Source: Firmicutes bacterium CAG:341
Lineage (GTDB): Bacteria; Bacillota; Clostridia; Oscillospirales; Acutalibacteraceae
NCBI GenBank assembly: GCA_000434995.1
Contig: FR895316.1
Span: 104,826-131,335 of the forward strand
DNA length: 26,510 nucleotides
Direction: 5' to 3'
Positions within the stretch are counted from its first letter, which is position 1; each line of letters begins with the position of its first letter. This document shows, one piece after another, positions 6,499 through 14,356 of this stretch. The position numbers and the translations under genes were made by a program. Under the pieces are notes generated by a model. That model had not been told where the DNA came from. It made no database searches and saw only the letters and a program-made list of their open reading frames with translations.

Positions 6499-7866
6499 TC
6501 AGCGACGAGGCGGCGGCAAATCATCCGGCCCTTTATGAGCATCACGCCTTGCCTGGCGTCTTTTTTCTATTTTTTTCTTTTTATTAAGGCTTTTAAAGAA
6601 AACATAAACATAAAGTAAAAATGCAAGTACAACAATTGCGACAATGACTTTAACAACCGTTAAGCCGAAAAACGCTTTGATTGCATTTATCATTTTAAGA
6701 AATGTTGAAAGTTCAACTGTTTTTCCGGCAACAAGCTGAACACTTGCAATAACTTCATCACCGTAAATTATATTTGCATTGCATACTTTTTGCCCTTTTG
6801 TAACCGGTGCTTGCAGTGATGTTGGCTTTTCGGGAATTTCAACAATAACCGCAGATTTATCAAGCCCAACCGGCACAATAACATTGGTATCTTTTTCGCA
6901 AACAAGCTGAACCGTATCGGCATCTTTACCGTTTTCAACCGGAACTTCACCCAAAACTTCATCCTTACTTACGATAGTTGTATACTTCAAGCCATCAAAC
7001 GCCCATTCAAAAAGCGACTTGGCATCTACAAATGAGCATTTGGTTAAATAGCTTTGATTTTTGATTTTTTGCTGTGGCGACTTCATTACTATTGCAAGAT
7101 AGTTATATCCGTCTTTTGAGGCTTTTGTAATTACATTATATTCTGCCTGCTCGGTTGAACCTGTTTTAATACCCTGTGCATACTCATAATAATAAGTCAC
7201 ATAACCCGGGTGAAGCATTAAATTTGTATGCGGCAAAGTATATCCTTTATATTCATACTCGGTAGTAGTAGAATATTTTACAAAATCTGCATTTTTAAGC
7301 GCTTCAAGTGTGATTTTTGACATATCACGCGCAGTAGTATAATGGTTATCATCGTGCAAGCCTGACGGATTTGTAAAATTAGTATCAGTACAGCCGACTT
7401 TTTTAACCCAGTCATTCATCATTTTAACAAAATTATCTTTTGTGCCGCCCACAAATTCAGCAAGCACTTCGCAGGCATCGCAAGCAGAGTGAACCATAGT
7501 AAGATACAAAAGTGTATCAACACTCAACTCTTCCCCTACATTTATGCCGGCAACCTGTGCGCCCGTACCTGCCGATGCATCAAAAGCCGTCTGGCTCATT
7601 TTTGCTTTAACGCTTAAATCCTTAACATTTTCAAGTGTAACCATTGCAGTTACAATTTTGGTTAATGATGCAGGATAAAGGCGTTCATCAATATTTTTTT
7701 GCGCCACTACGGGATATGAATCATCATCAAGATTTATGAGCATATATGCTTCGGCATAAATCTTTCTGTCCGGCTTATATGTTGCGCCTTGGCTCGAAAG
7801 AGGCAAAGCTAAAAATGAAGTTAAAAGTATTATAAACGATAAAAATACACAAAGTGTTCTTTTCAT
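6499..7866 (-). CDS. D-alanyl-D-alanine carboxypeptidase, peptidase S11 (DacF/PBP5 type)
   Basis: Low-molecular-weight penicillin-binding protein expected to trim the terminal D-Ala from peptidoglycan stem peptides outside the membrane. 455 aa. Residues 1-28 form a signal peptide. The SxxK motif is Ser67-Leu-Thr-Lys70 (YPASLTKIVTAM). The second motif, normally SxN, reads Ser127-Ala-Cys129 (VHSACDACEVLAEFVGG). Then come NPSGLHDDNHYTTARDM and the third motif KTGST (Lys234). A C-terminal PBP5-type domain follows, then a membrane segment (~VVKVIVAIVVLAFLLYVYVF) and a very basic, proline-ended tail. Most S11 enzymes anchor by an amphipathic helix, so the true transmembrane helix plus cytoplasmic tail is less common. 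The SD AGGTG precedes the ATG. DacF versus DacA naming cannot be settled here. Confidence 0.93.
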   Translation of the reverse strand: MKRTLCVFLSFIILLTSFLALPLSSQGATYKPDRKIYAEAYMLINLDDDSYPVVAQKNIDERLYPASLTKIVTAMVTLENVKDLSVKAKMSQTAFDASAGTGAQVAGINVGEELSVDTLLYLTMVHSACDACEVLAEFVGGTKDNFVKMMNDWVKKVGCTDTNFTNPSGLHDDNHYTTARDMSKITLEALKNADFVKYSTTTEYEYKGYTLPHTNLMLHPGYVTYYYEYAQGIKTGSTEQAEYNVITKASKDGYNYLAIVMKSPQQKIKNQSYLTKCSFVDAKSLFEWAFDGLKYTTIVSKDEVLGEVPVENGKDADTVQLVCEKDTNVIVPVGLDKSAVIVEIPEKPTSLQAPVTKGQKVCNANIIYGDEVIASVQLVAGKTVELSTFLKMINAIKAFFGLTVVKVIVAIVVLAFLLYVYVFFKSLNKKKKIEKRRQARRDAHKGPDDLPPPRR

Positions 7867-7964
7867 AGACTTGACACCTTTTGAAATAAATTATATTATA
7901 TTACATAGTTTAACATTTTTCTGACAATTTTTAAAGTCTAATTTTAATTTTTTTGGAGAAAACT

Positions 7965-8642
7965 ATGATATATATTACCGGCGACACTCACGGCGACATT
8001 TCGTGTTTTAAAAACCCTAAATTAAATAAGCTTGGTGAAAAAGATATTCTTATTGTTTGCGGTGATTTCGGCTTTATTTGGAATCCTCACGATAAAAATG
8101 AAAGAAAAAATCTTGAATACCTGAAAAAAAGAAAATACACAATATGTTTTGTTGACGGCGCTCACGAAAATTTTGATATTTTAAATTCGTACAAGCCTTA
8201 CAGATGGAAAGGCGGAAACACCCACAAAATTGCCGATAATATTTACCACCTTATGCGCGGTGAAATTTTCACATTTGAAGGCAAAAGCTTTTTTGTTATG
8301 GGTGGCGGCGAAAGTGATGACGCTTATATGCGTGAAGAAAATGTAAGCTGGTGGGAAAGTGAACTTCCTACCGCCGAAGATATGCGAAACGGTGTAAGAA
8401 ACATAAAAGATACGGAAAAAAACATCAATTACATTCTTACTTACGAACCACCGACTGTTGCGAAAGATATTTTAAAGCAAAGAACAAACCAAAACATCAT
8501 CATTTCTCCGCTTAATACTTATCTCCAGGAATTGATGGAAAATGTGCAATATATGCACTGGTACTTCGGTTCACTTCACCTTGATTTGAACATCAGTAAA
8601 AAAATGACTGCTGTATTTAATGAAATAATACAAGTAGGCTGA
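7965..8642 (+). CDS. Calcineurin-like metallophosphoesterase with degenerate metal site
   Basis: 225 aa from ATG 7965, which has GGAG 6 bases upstream; an in-frame TTG at 7953 would swallow this ribosome binding site. The fold is clear: MIYITGDTHGD (motif 1), VCGDFGFIW (motif 2), VDGAHENFD (motif 3), MGGGESDDAY, VSWWESELP, then YILTYEPP and HWYFGSLHLD. Relatives usually read DGNHENFD, TH-x-x-P and FGH-x-H at the last three conserved sites; here the motif-3 Asn is Ala, the TH histidine is Tyr, and the first His of GHxH is Ser. Motif 1 is intact, so metal binding may be partial. Catalysis is doubtful; a binding role or altered metal site is possible. Monocistronic, ending at hairpin 8653-8700. 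No substrate can be assigned. Confidence 0.85.
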   Translation: MIYITGDTHGDISCFKNPKLNKLGEKDILIVCGDFGFIWNPHDKNERKNLEYLKKRKYTICFVDGAHENFDILNSYKPYRWKGGNTHKIADNIYHLMRGEIFTFEGKSFFVMGGGESDDAYMREENVSWWESELPTAEDMRNGVRNIKDTEKNINYILTYEPPTVAKDILKQRTNQNIIISPLNTYLQELMENVQYMHWYFGSLHLDLNISKKMTAVFNEIIQVG

Positions 8643-8652
8643 TACAAAACAA

Positions 8653-8700
8653 TCCTAAAACATAGGGCAGGTACTTTTGTACCTGCCCTATGTTTTAGGA
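8653..8700. terminator. Long bidirectional terminator
   Basis: Perfect 22-bp inverted repeat (8653-8674 and 8679-8700) around a TTTT loop, between the convergent phosphoesterase and EF-G-like genes. The stem has a GC-rich top (AGGGCAGGTAC) and A/T-rich base. Confidence 0.82.
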
Positions 8701-8724
8701 AAAAATGAAAGAAGAAAAAAGTTT

Positions 8725-10776
8725 TTATTCGTCTTTCGACTCGTTAATTACTTTTTGAGCTATATGTTCCGGCACTCTTTCATACCTTGCAAATTCGGTT
8801 GTGAAAGAGCCTCTGCCCTGGGTAATTTGGCGCATTGATGTTGAAAAGCTGCTCATTTCAGCCTCCGGCACTTCGGCGATAATTTCCTGATTACCGTCGC
8901 CCACCGGTGACATACCCAAAACTCTGCCGCGCCTGCGGTTAATATCGCCTATAATATCGCCCATTGCATCATCATTTACCGTTGCACGCAAAGTAACAAT
9001 AGGTTCAAGAAGAACCGGGCAGGCATTTGCCACACCCTCTTTAAATGCAATAGTTGCCGCCATTTTAAAACTCATTTCGCTTGAATCAACCGGGTGGTAT
9101 GAACCGTCGTAAAGCGTTGCTTTAATACCAACCATCGGGAAGCCTGCAAGTATGCCTTTTTCCATACATTCATTAAGTCCCTTTTCAACTGCCGGGAAGA
9201 AGTTTTTAGGTACTGCACCGCCGACAATTCTTTCGGCAAAAATAAGTTTTTCGGTATCATAAGGTTCAAATTCAATAAACACATCACCAAATTGGCCATG
9301 GCCGCCGCTTTGCTTTTTATGCCTGCCTTGAGCAGAAACCTTTTTAGTAATTGTTTCCCTATAAGCAACTTTAGGTACATCAAGCTTTGCTTCAACACCG
9401 AATTTATCCTTAAGCCTTGAAACAGCAACATCAACCTGTTGCTCACCCACACCTGATAAAATCATTTGATGTGTTTCAATATTATTTGTAAGTGAAAGCG
9501 ACGGATCTTCTTCACAAAGTCTTAAAATTCCTGAAGAAATCTTTTCCTCATCACCCTTTTTTACAGATGAGATTGCGACTTTATATGAGGCAACAGGCAC
9601 ATTAACTGTGTCAAGCTTAACTATATTTGAAGATGAACAAAGAGTATCGCCCGTTGAAAAACCTGAAAGCTTGGTTACAGCGCCAATATCACCTGCCGTA
9701 AGTTCACCTACATCAGTTTGTTTAGCACCAAACAGCTTTACAATCTTGCCCATTCTTTCTTCCTTGCCTGTATTAGCATTAAACGCAGGTGTGGAAGAAT
9801 TAAATTTACCGCTTACAACCTTAAAATATGAAAGCTTGCCGATAAATGGATCATCCACGGTTTTAAAACAAATTGCAGCAAGCGGACCGTTTTCATCAGC
9901 GGTGAGTTCAACAGGCTCACCGTCAGAATCAATTGCATATTCACTTTTAGGGCCCGGGCAAACATCAGCGATAAAATCAAGAAGCATATCGCACGCAATA
10001 CCGGTGATACCCGAAAGTGCAAATACAGGAATAATAGAACCGTCAGCCACACCAAGCTTTAAGCCTTTGATTTTTTCTTCAGTGCTTAATTCTTCACCAT
10101 CAAAATACTTTTCCATAAGTTCTTCATCAGTTGAAGCAACAGCCTCGGCAAAAACAGCTTTAATAGCTTCAAAACGAGGTTCATCATCATGTGTCAGCGA
10201 TGATTCTTTCCTTTTAACTCCGTCATATTCATAAGCTTTACCGTCAATCATATTATAATAAGCAACAACTTTGCCGCCTGAAATAACAGGCACTACCACA
10301 GGGCAAACCTGCGCGCCGAATTTGGCAACAATACCGTTAAAGCTCTTATAAAAATCTGCCCTTTCATCTTCCATTTTAGTTGTCACAAAAATTCGTGAAA
10401 GGCCGTGAGAACCAGCACTCTTAAATGCTTTTTCAGCACCGACTGCAAGGCCGGAGCGTGCAGAAACAACGATAACGGCAGTGTCACCTGCTCTCATACC
10501 CTCATTGCTGCCCATAGCAAAGTCAAAAAGACCCGGAGTATCAATAAGGTTAATATTTTTACCCTTATATTCAAAGGAAGCAACAGCACTGTTAATGCTG
10601 ATTTTCCTCTTTTTCTCCTCACTGTCAAAGTCCAAAACAGTATTACCGTCACCGGTTTTGCCGATTCTTTCAGTAGTACCGGCAACATTAAGCAAAGCCT
10701 CGCAAAGAGTTGTTTTACCCTTGGATGCGTGGCCTGCAAAAACAACATTTCTTATATCTTTTGCTTGAATACCCAT
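8725..10776 (-). CDS. EF-G-like translational GTPase (FusA2-type), G4 motif altered
   Basis: 683 aa with EF-G domain order: GTPase domain, domain II (~300-390), III, IV (RETITKKVSAQGRHKKQSGG onwards) and V (LEPIVTLRATVNDDAMGDI to the end). G1 is GHASKGKTTL (Gly15-Thr23), the ISI element sits at 59-61 where canonical EF-G has RGITI, and G3 is DTPG (79-82). G4, normally NKxD for guanine specificity, reads TKME (133-136). It is somewhat shorter than canonical EF-G (~690-700 aa) and diverges in switch I, so it is unlikely to be the main elongation factor; the EF-G-like/FusA2 group is of unsettled role. The SD AGAGGTAA precedes the ATG. It has a near-consensus promoter and is transcribed alone, ending at 8653-8700. 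Confidence 0.9.
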   Translation of the reverse strand: MGIQAKDIRNVVFAGHASKGKTTLCEALLNVAGTTERIGKTGDGNTVLDFDSEEKKRKISINSAVASFEYKGKNINLIDTPGLFDFAMGSNEGMRAGDTAVIVVSARSGLAVGAEKAFKSAGSHGLSRIFVTTKMEDERADFYKSFNGIVAKFGAQVCPVVVPVISGGKVVAYYNMIDGKAYEYDGVKRKESSLTHDDEPRFEAIKAVFAEAVASTDEELMEKYFDGEELSTEEKIKGLKLGVADGSIIPVFALSGITGIACDMLLDFIADVCPGPKSEYAIDSDGEPVELTADENGPLAAICFKTVDDPFIGKLSYFKVVSGKFNSSTPAFNANTGKEERMGKIVKLFGAKQTDVGELTAGDIGAVTKLSGFSTGDTLCSSSNIVKLDTVNVPVASYKVAISSVKKGDEEKISSGILRLCEEDPSLSLTNNIETHQMILSGVGEQQVDVAVSRLKDKFGVEAKLDVPKVAYRETITKKVSAQGRHKKQSGGHGQFGDVFIEFEPYDTEKLIFAERIVGGAVPKNFFPAVEKGLNECMEKGILAGFPMVGIKATLYDGSYHPVDSSEMSFKMAATIAFKEGVANACPVLLEPIVTLRATVNDDAMGDIIGDINRRRGRVLGMSPVGDGNQEIIAEVPEAEMSSFSTSMRQITQGRGSFTTEFARYERVPEHIAQKVINESKDE

Positions 10777-10809
10777 AAAAGTTACCTCTTATTTTTAATC
10801 TTTGTGCAT

Positions 10810-10838
10810 ATTGTATAATATTTTTCAACATTAGTCAA
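10810..10838 (-). promoter_or_regulatory. Sigma-A promoter of the EF-G-like gene
   Basis: On the minus strand: -35 TTGACT (10833-10838), 17-base spacer, -10 TACAAT (10810-10815). One mismatch in each hexamer; 33 bases before the ATG. Confidence 0.75.
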
Positions 10839-10950
10839 TAGTATAAGGATATTTTTAACAGTTTTTATGTAATTTCATCCATACGCTTACAAAAATATAT
10901 ATGCACGCGTTTTTATATAAATCATTAAAATATAAAATATGCAAAAGAAA

Positions 10951-10975
10951 AAGGCACTCCATAACGGAATGCCTT
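10951..10975 (-). terminator. Second terminator downstream of the YczE-like gene
   Basis: On the minus strand, AAGGCATTCCG and GGAGTGCCTT pair over 10 positions with one internal mismatch, followed by TTTTTCTTTT. It lies about 70 bases beyond the first hairpin at 11027-11056. Confidence 0.75.
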
Positions 10976-11026
10976 CTTCTTTTTAAGGGGTAAAATTTAT
11001 GTGAAAACGTAATTGGTATATATAAA

Positions 11027-11056
11027 AAGGTTGAGAAAAATATTTTCTACAACCTT
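11027..11056 (-). terminator. Hairpin overlapping the stop codon of the YczE-like gene
   Basis: 13-bp stem with one bulged base (AAGGTTG+AGAAAA pairs with TTTTCT+CAACCTT), 3-base loop, followed on the minus strand by a run of T. The TAG stop (11047-11049) lies within the stem. Confidence 0.65.
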
Positions 11057-11895
11057 GTTGACTGTGATAACACTTCAGCCGTGGTTGAATCGTTATTAAA
11101 CTTTGTTCTTTCAGTATGATTTGGTACCGAATTCTTAACCATTGCACCTTTTAGCATAAAGAATGCAACATTTTTGCTGATTTTCTCATAATCAACATTG
11201 AATATCTTTGCCGAAACATACTTATTAAATACATTGATGAGCGGCCCCATACAAAAAGCTGTAATTATCGTGCCTAAGCCGATATTTTTAACCTTTGAAA
11301 TGTCACCTGCAAATATTGCCGATACACCGCCGCTTACTATCAAACCGATTAGCACTACGGTTACATCAGTTGCAACCCTCATCCATTTATATTGAAACTT
11401 TGTTGACCGTGCAAGCATAAAACTTAAAGCATCGTAAGGGCCAACGCCGACATTTGCTGTAAAGAATAATGAACAAGCAAAGCAAAGAGTAACTATACCC
11501 GCTAAGAGAAGGGGTACTCTCAGCGCTAAGGTATAATGCTCATTTACCATCGGAGCGAATAGATTTTGGAAAAACTCACAAGAATAACCGCAACCTACCA
11601 TATTAAATATCGTTCCGACACCTACCAATCCTCTGTGTGCTACAATAACGACAAACGCTAAAATAACAAGATTGATAATCAATTGATATGTACCAAAGCC
11701 CATACCAATGGTGCTTGCTACATTCATATTCATTGAAGTGAAAGGGTCAACACCGAAACCCGAAAGCGAAAACAGCGAAATTCCAAAACCCATTACGATG
11801 ATACTGATAAGGGAGAGAACTACTCGCTTGACCATATGGTGCTGAGCGAACATATCTTTAATGTATCCGTATGCCTCGTCTTGAAATTTTTTCAT
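11047..11895 (-). CDS. YczE/YitT-like integral membrane protein
   Basis: 282 aa from ATG 11895 (MKKFQDEAYGY). About six membrane segments. Two internally related motifs, FSLSGFGVDPFTSMNMNVA near the first helix and FTANVGVGPYDALSFMLAR in the middle, are the duplicated G-x-G-x-x-P-[FYW]-D/T signature of YczE-family proteins; the biochemical role of this family is not established. The C-terminal ~40 residues are polar and Ser/Thr-rich, probably cytoplasmic. The frame is open to a TTG at 11937, but that codon sits about at the transcription start predicted from the promoter at 11945-11972. ATG 11895 has GAGGTG upstream, although at a rather long 11-base gap. Followed by two tandem terminators, so monocistronic. 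Confidence 0.85.
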   Translation of the reverse strand: MKKFQDEAYGYIKDMFAQHHMVKRVVLSLISIIVMGFGISLFSLSGFGVDPFTSMNMNVASTIGMGFGTYQLIINLVILAFVVIVAHRGLVGVGTIFNMVGCGYSCEFFQNLFAPMVNEHYTLALRVPLLLAGIVTLCFACSLFFTANVGVGPYDALSFMLARSTKFQYKWMRVATDVTVVLIGLIVSGGVSAIFAGDISKVKNIGLGTIITAFCMGPLINVFNKYVSAKIFNVDYEKISKNVAFFMLKGAMVKNSVPNHTERTKFNNDSTTAEVLSQSTRL

Positions 11896-11944
11896 CTGCC
11901 TATTTGCACCTCGTGCGTTTCTTTGTTTGCCTCTCAATGCCTAC

Positions 11945-11972
11945 ATTATAGCCCCTTAAAATGAAAAATCAA
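11945..11972 (-). promoter_or_regulatory. Promoter of the YczE-like gene
   Basis: On the minus strand: -35 TTGATT (11967-11972), 16-base spacer, consensus -10 TATAAT (11945-11950). Predicted transcription starts close to 11938, which argues against the upstream TTG start. Confidence 0.7.
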
Positions 11973-12004
11973 GACCTTTTTTCGAGTTTCTACCTATGTA
12001 ACAC

Positions 12005-12038
12005 ATTGTACAAAAGTAAGTTGTATTTTTTGTACAAT
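12005..12038. repeat. 11-bp inverted repeat between spoVT and the YczE-like gene
   Basis: ATTGTACAAAA (12005-12015) and TTTTGTACAAT (12028-12038) form a perfect dyad with a 12-base loop, 13 bases after the spoVT stop and ~32 bases upstream of the YczE-like gene's -35. It could be a weak spoVT terminator (no long T-run follows) or an operator for the downstream promoter. Confidence 0.6.
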
Positions 12039-12050
12039 ATGCACAATACT

Positions 12051-12587
12051 TTATTCCATTTGTTTCCCCAAAAATGCGGCCGCAACCTGCACAAGTTTAA
12101 TATCTGTTTCGCTTGGAAGTGTATGGTTTTCGTCTTCAATCATACAAACCGCACCCGAAACATCCCCACCGTATATAATAGGATAAACAATATTTGCCTT
12201 TCTGTCATATCCCTCAATAGCACTTACGGACGGGATTTTATCATTAGTAATATGAATTGCCCTGTTTTCCATAAGTTCTTCAAGATTCTTTGTAACTCTT
12301 CGCTCAAGAATTTCCCTCTTGCTGATTCCGGAAGCTGCAACAACATGGTCATTATCCATAATCGCAATGGGAAGCCCGCCGTTTTTATGCAGCACTTCAG
12401 CATATTGGCTTGCAAAATTTGACAACTCACCAATAGGCGAATATTTTTTAAAAATAACTTCTCCCTCGGCATCGGTAAAAATTTCTAACGGGTCACCCTC
12501 TTTAATTCTAAATGAACGGCGGATTTCTTTTGGAATAACAATTCTGCCTAAATCATCAATTCTTCTGACTATACCGGTTGCTTTCAT
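12051..12587 (-). CDS. spoVT: Stage V sporulation protein T (AbrB-type regulator with GAF-like domain)
   Basis: DNA-binding transcription factor that tunes sigma-G-dependent gene expression in the forespore. Residues 1-50 are the AbrB swapped-hairpin domain, nearly identical to known SpoVT (MKATGIVRRIDDLGRIVIPK, then EIRR and EGDPLEIF). Residues ~55-178 are the GAF-like ligand/dimer domain (KYSPIGELSNFA, AASGISKREILERRVT, YPIIYGGDVSGAVCM). With ATG 12587 the length is 178 aa, the same as B. subtilis SpoVT, and AGGAG (12596-12600) lies 7 bases upstream; longer in-frame starts at 12593 and 12635 lack suitable spacing. Single gene. Its presence supports a spore-forming lifestyle, although SpoVT-like genes can persist in non-sporulators. 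Confidence 0.95.
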   Translation of the reverse strand: MKATGIVRRIDDLGRIVIPKEIRRSFRIKEGDPLEIFTDAEGEVIFKKYSPIGELSNFASQYAEVLHKNGGLPIAIMDNDHVVAASGISKREILERRVTKNLEELMENRAIHITNDKIPSVSAIEGYDRKANIVYPIIYGGDVSGAVCMIEDENHTLPSETDIKLVQVAAAFLGKQME

Positions 12588-12625
12588 ATTCATTCTCCTA
12601 ATAAATAATGTTATTATTTCTGTTA

Positions 12626-12654
12626 TATTTTGCACATTTTAAAAAAATATATTC
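12626..12654 (-). promoter_or_regulatory. Candidate sigma-G-like promoter upstream of spoVT
   Basis: On the minus strand GAATA (12650-12654), 17-base spacer, CAAAATA (12626-12632), one mismatch from the sigma-G -10 pattern CATnnTA. It lies 38 bases before the spoVT ATG. B. subtilis spoVT is known to be sigma-G dependent. No good sigma-A pair was found here, but the region is AT-rich. Confidence 0.4.
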
Positions 12655-12667
12655 TAAATAAATCGAC

Positions 12668-12713
12668 AAAAAAGCAAATTGCCAAGGTAATTACCTTGGC
12701 AATTTGCTTTTTT
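12668..12713 (-). terminator. Terminator after the LTA-synthase-like gene
   Basis: Perfect 46-base palindrome (23-base arms 12668-12690 and 12691-12713; in practice a ~20-bp stem with a small AT loop), core GCCAAGGTAA, ending in six T on the minus strand. It begins 2 bases after the stop codon. Confidence 0.88.
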
Positions 12714-12714
12714 A

Positions 12715-14301
12715 TCACGCATATTTTTGGTTATCATCAGTATTATGCATAGCAATTTTTTCTCCATTTGGGCTTAAAATTCTTTTGTTATAAAATTCGC
12801 TTTTCTTTGCAAGTTCTTTATTTACATAATCATAGCCAAACTCTTCAAAAACAGTCGGCTCATTTGAAAACAGATCAGTTCCGAGACCGAGTCGGTTCCC
12901 TTCAATTTTTACCCCCATTGCAGCCAAAACCGTTGGATACATATCATAATTTGACCAAGTTCGATTTTTCAAGCAATCCTTTGAATATTTCAAATCAGGC
13001 GAAGGGTTTAATATCAAATTATATTGTGTACGATTACCGTTTTTATTTTTGAAAAAATCCGAACACATACTCAAATGATCGCCTATTATAACAATTGTTG
13101 TATTTTCATAAAACGGTTGTTGCTTTATCCACTCAATAAATTTATAAGTTTCATTTTGACTATAATAAATTGCATTTGCATATTGATTGTTGAATTTATT
13201 CTTTATTTTAGGACTTACATAACCCGGTGTATGAGTATCAGCTGTTTCAAAAGTCATATTAAACGGCTTTCCGGTTTTATAAAGTCTTGTTATTTCATCT
13301 TTTGCAAACTGGTATAATTTATCGTCTTCATAACCCCAAAATTGTTTATAATTTTTAGGAAGTAATCCGTTTTTTATAGCATAATTATAATCCATCACTT
13401 TGTAATTACCGTGATTTTCAAAAAGATATGACAAGCCACCGAATCTCGCATCGGCACCAATCATAACTGTTTGCTCATATCCCTCACTGTTCAAAACATC
13501 GCCAAAAGTCCAAGCTCCCGGTAAAAAGTTACCGGATGAACCATATGAGTTTCCGTTTCCGGGCACTTTCATTGGCAAGCCGGTCATTTGATTCGTCATA
13601 GATGCAAGAGACCATTGAGAACCGACAGGCATCTTGGGTCCGCCAAATTCATTATTGCTGTCAGAAAAAGTAATACCATCTTGAGATAACTTCGTAAGTT
13701 TTGGAATTAAATTTACATCTTCCATTCCACCTAAATCTTTAGACATATAAGAGTTTTCCATAGATTCAAGGTAAATATAAATAACATTTCTCTTTTTTTC
13801 AGGAAAAATCAATTTTGTTTCTTTTGGATCGACATAGTTTTCTTCAATAAAACTTGATTTAACAAAATATGCCTTATATAAATCAACCAACTTGAAATCA
13901 ACAATCCCGTAGATCAAGCCGCCAAAAAACACAGATAAACTTAAAATTACAGAGAATACTCGCCTTATTTTTTCATTATAAATAATAGCATCATAGTTTT
14001 TAATTTTTAAAACAATTTTATATTTGAGAAATACAAATATAGTAAACAAGCCTGTTATTATTACACAAGGCAAGAACGCTTTGGTTAAAGCACTTATATA
14101 AATACCACTGTCTGTACCCTGCGTTGGGGAGGTAAGATTTATAATCATTTGATCCGCAGCAACATGGCCATATGTAAAATTACTCCATTGTGTAAAAATA
14201 AAAAACATTACTCCAAGCATAAAAGTTATACATAAAACAATCTTTTTTGCTTTTGTTCTTTGCTTATTTTCTGTTTTTTCCTTTGTCACTGATATTTTCA
14301 T
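12715..14301 (-). CDS. LTA synthase/sulfatase-family phosphoglycerol transferase
   Basis: Membrane enzyme of the alkaline-phosphatase superfamily expected to transfer glycerol phosphate from phosphatidylglycerol to an envelope glycan or lipid outside the membrane. 528 aa. Three predicted N-terminal membrane helices (~20-38, ~72-92, ~115-134), then an extracytoplasmic catalytic domain. Metal and catalytic residues visible: Glu179 (IYIYLESMENSY), Ser231 in QWSLASMTNQMTGLP at the nucleophile position (Thr in LtaS and OpgB), His357 (ADTHTPG), and Asp408-His409 (IIGDHLSM). It is closer in pattern to OpgB/MdoB-like phosphoglycerol transferases than to four- or five-helix LtaS, so the acceptor is uncertain. 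SD GAGG lies 7 bases before the ATG. It follows DUF4186 by 55 bases and may share the thrS transcript; no strong own promoter is seen. Confidence 0.88.
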   Translation of the reverse strand: MKISVTKEKTENKQRTKAKKIVLCITFMLGVMFFIFTQWSNFTYGHVAADQMIINLTSPTQGTDSGIYISALTKAFLPCVIITGLFTIFVFLKYKIVLKIKNYDAIIYNEKIRRVFSVILSLSVFFGGLIYGIVDFKLVDLYKAYFVKSSFIEENYVDPKETKLIFPEKKRNVIYIYLESMENSYMSKDLGGMEDVNLIPKLTKLSQDGITFSDSNNEFGGPKMPVGSQWSLASMTNQMTGLPMKVPGNGNSYGSSGNFLPGAWTFGDVLNSEGYEQTVMIGADARFGGLSYLFENHGNYKVMDYNYAIKNGLLPKNYKQFWGYEDDKLYQFAKDEITRLYKTGKPFNMTFETADTHTPGYVSPKIKNKFNNQYANAIYYSQNETYKFIEWIKQQPFYENTTIVIIGDHLSMCSDFFKNKNGNRTQYNLILNPSPDLKYSKDCLKNRTWSNYDMYPTVLAAMGVKIEGNRLGLGTDLFSNEPTVFEEFGYDYVNKELAKKSEFYNKRILSPNGEKIAMHNTDDNQKYA

Positions 14302-14356
14302 AACGTTTCCTCAAATGAATATATGTTTAACTTTGCAGCTCAAAATAAACATTATG

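Noticed and set aside
9608..10234. 208-aa open frame opposite the EF-G-like gene
   Set aside because: Antisense shadow, Ser/Pro-rich, fully covered by a gene with unmistakable domain content.
10839..10950. Intergenic AT-rich stretch between the EF-G-like promoter and the second YczE terminator
   Set aside because: No open frame, RNA structure or repeat of note could be supported; appears to be spacer.
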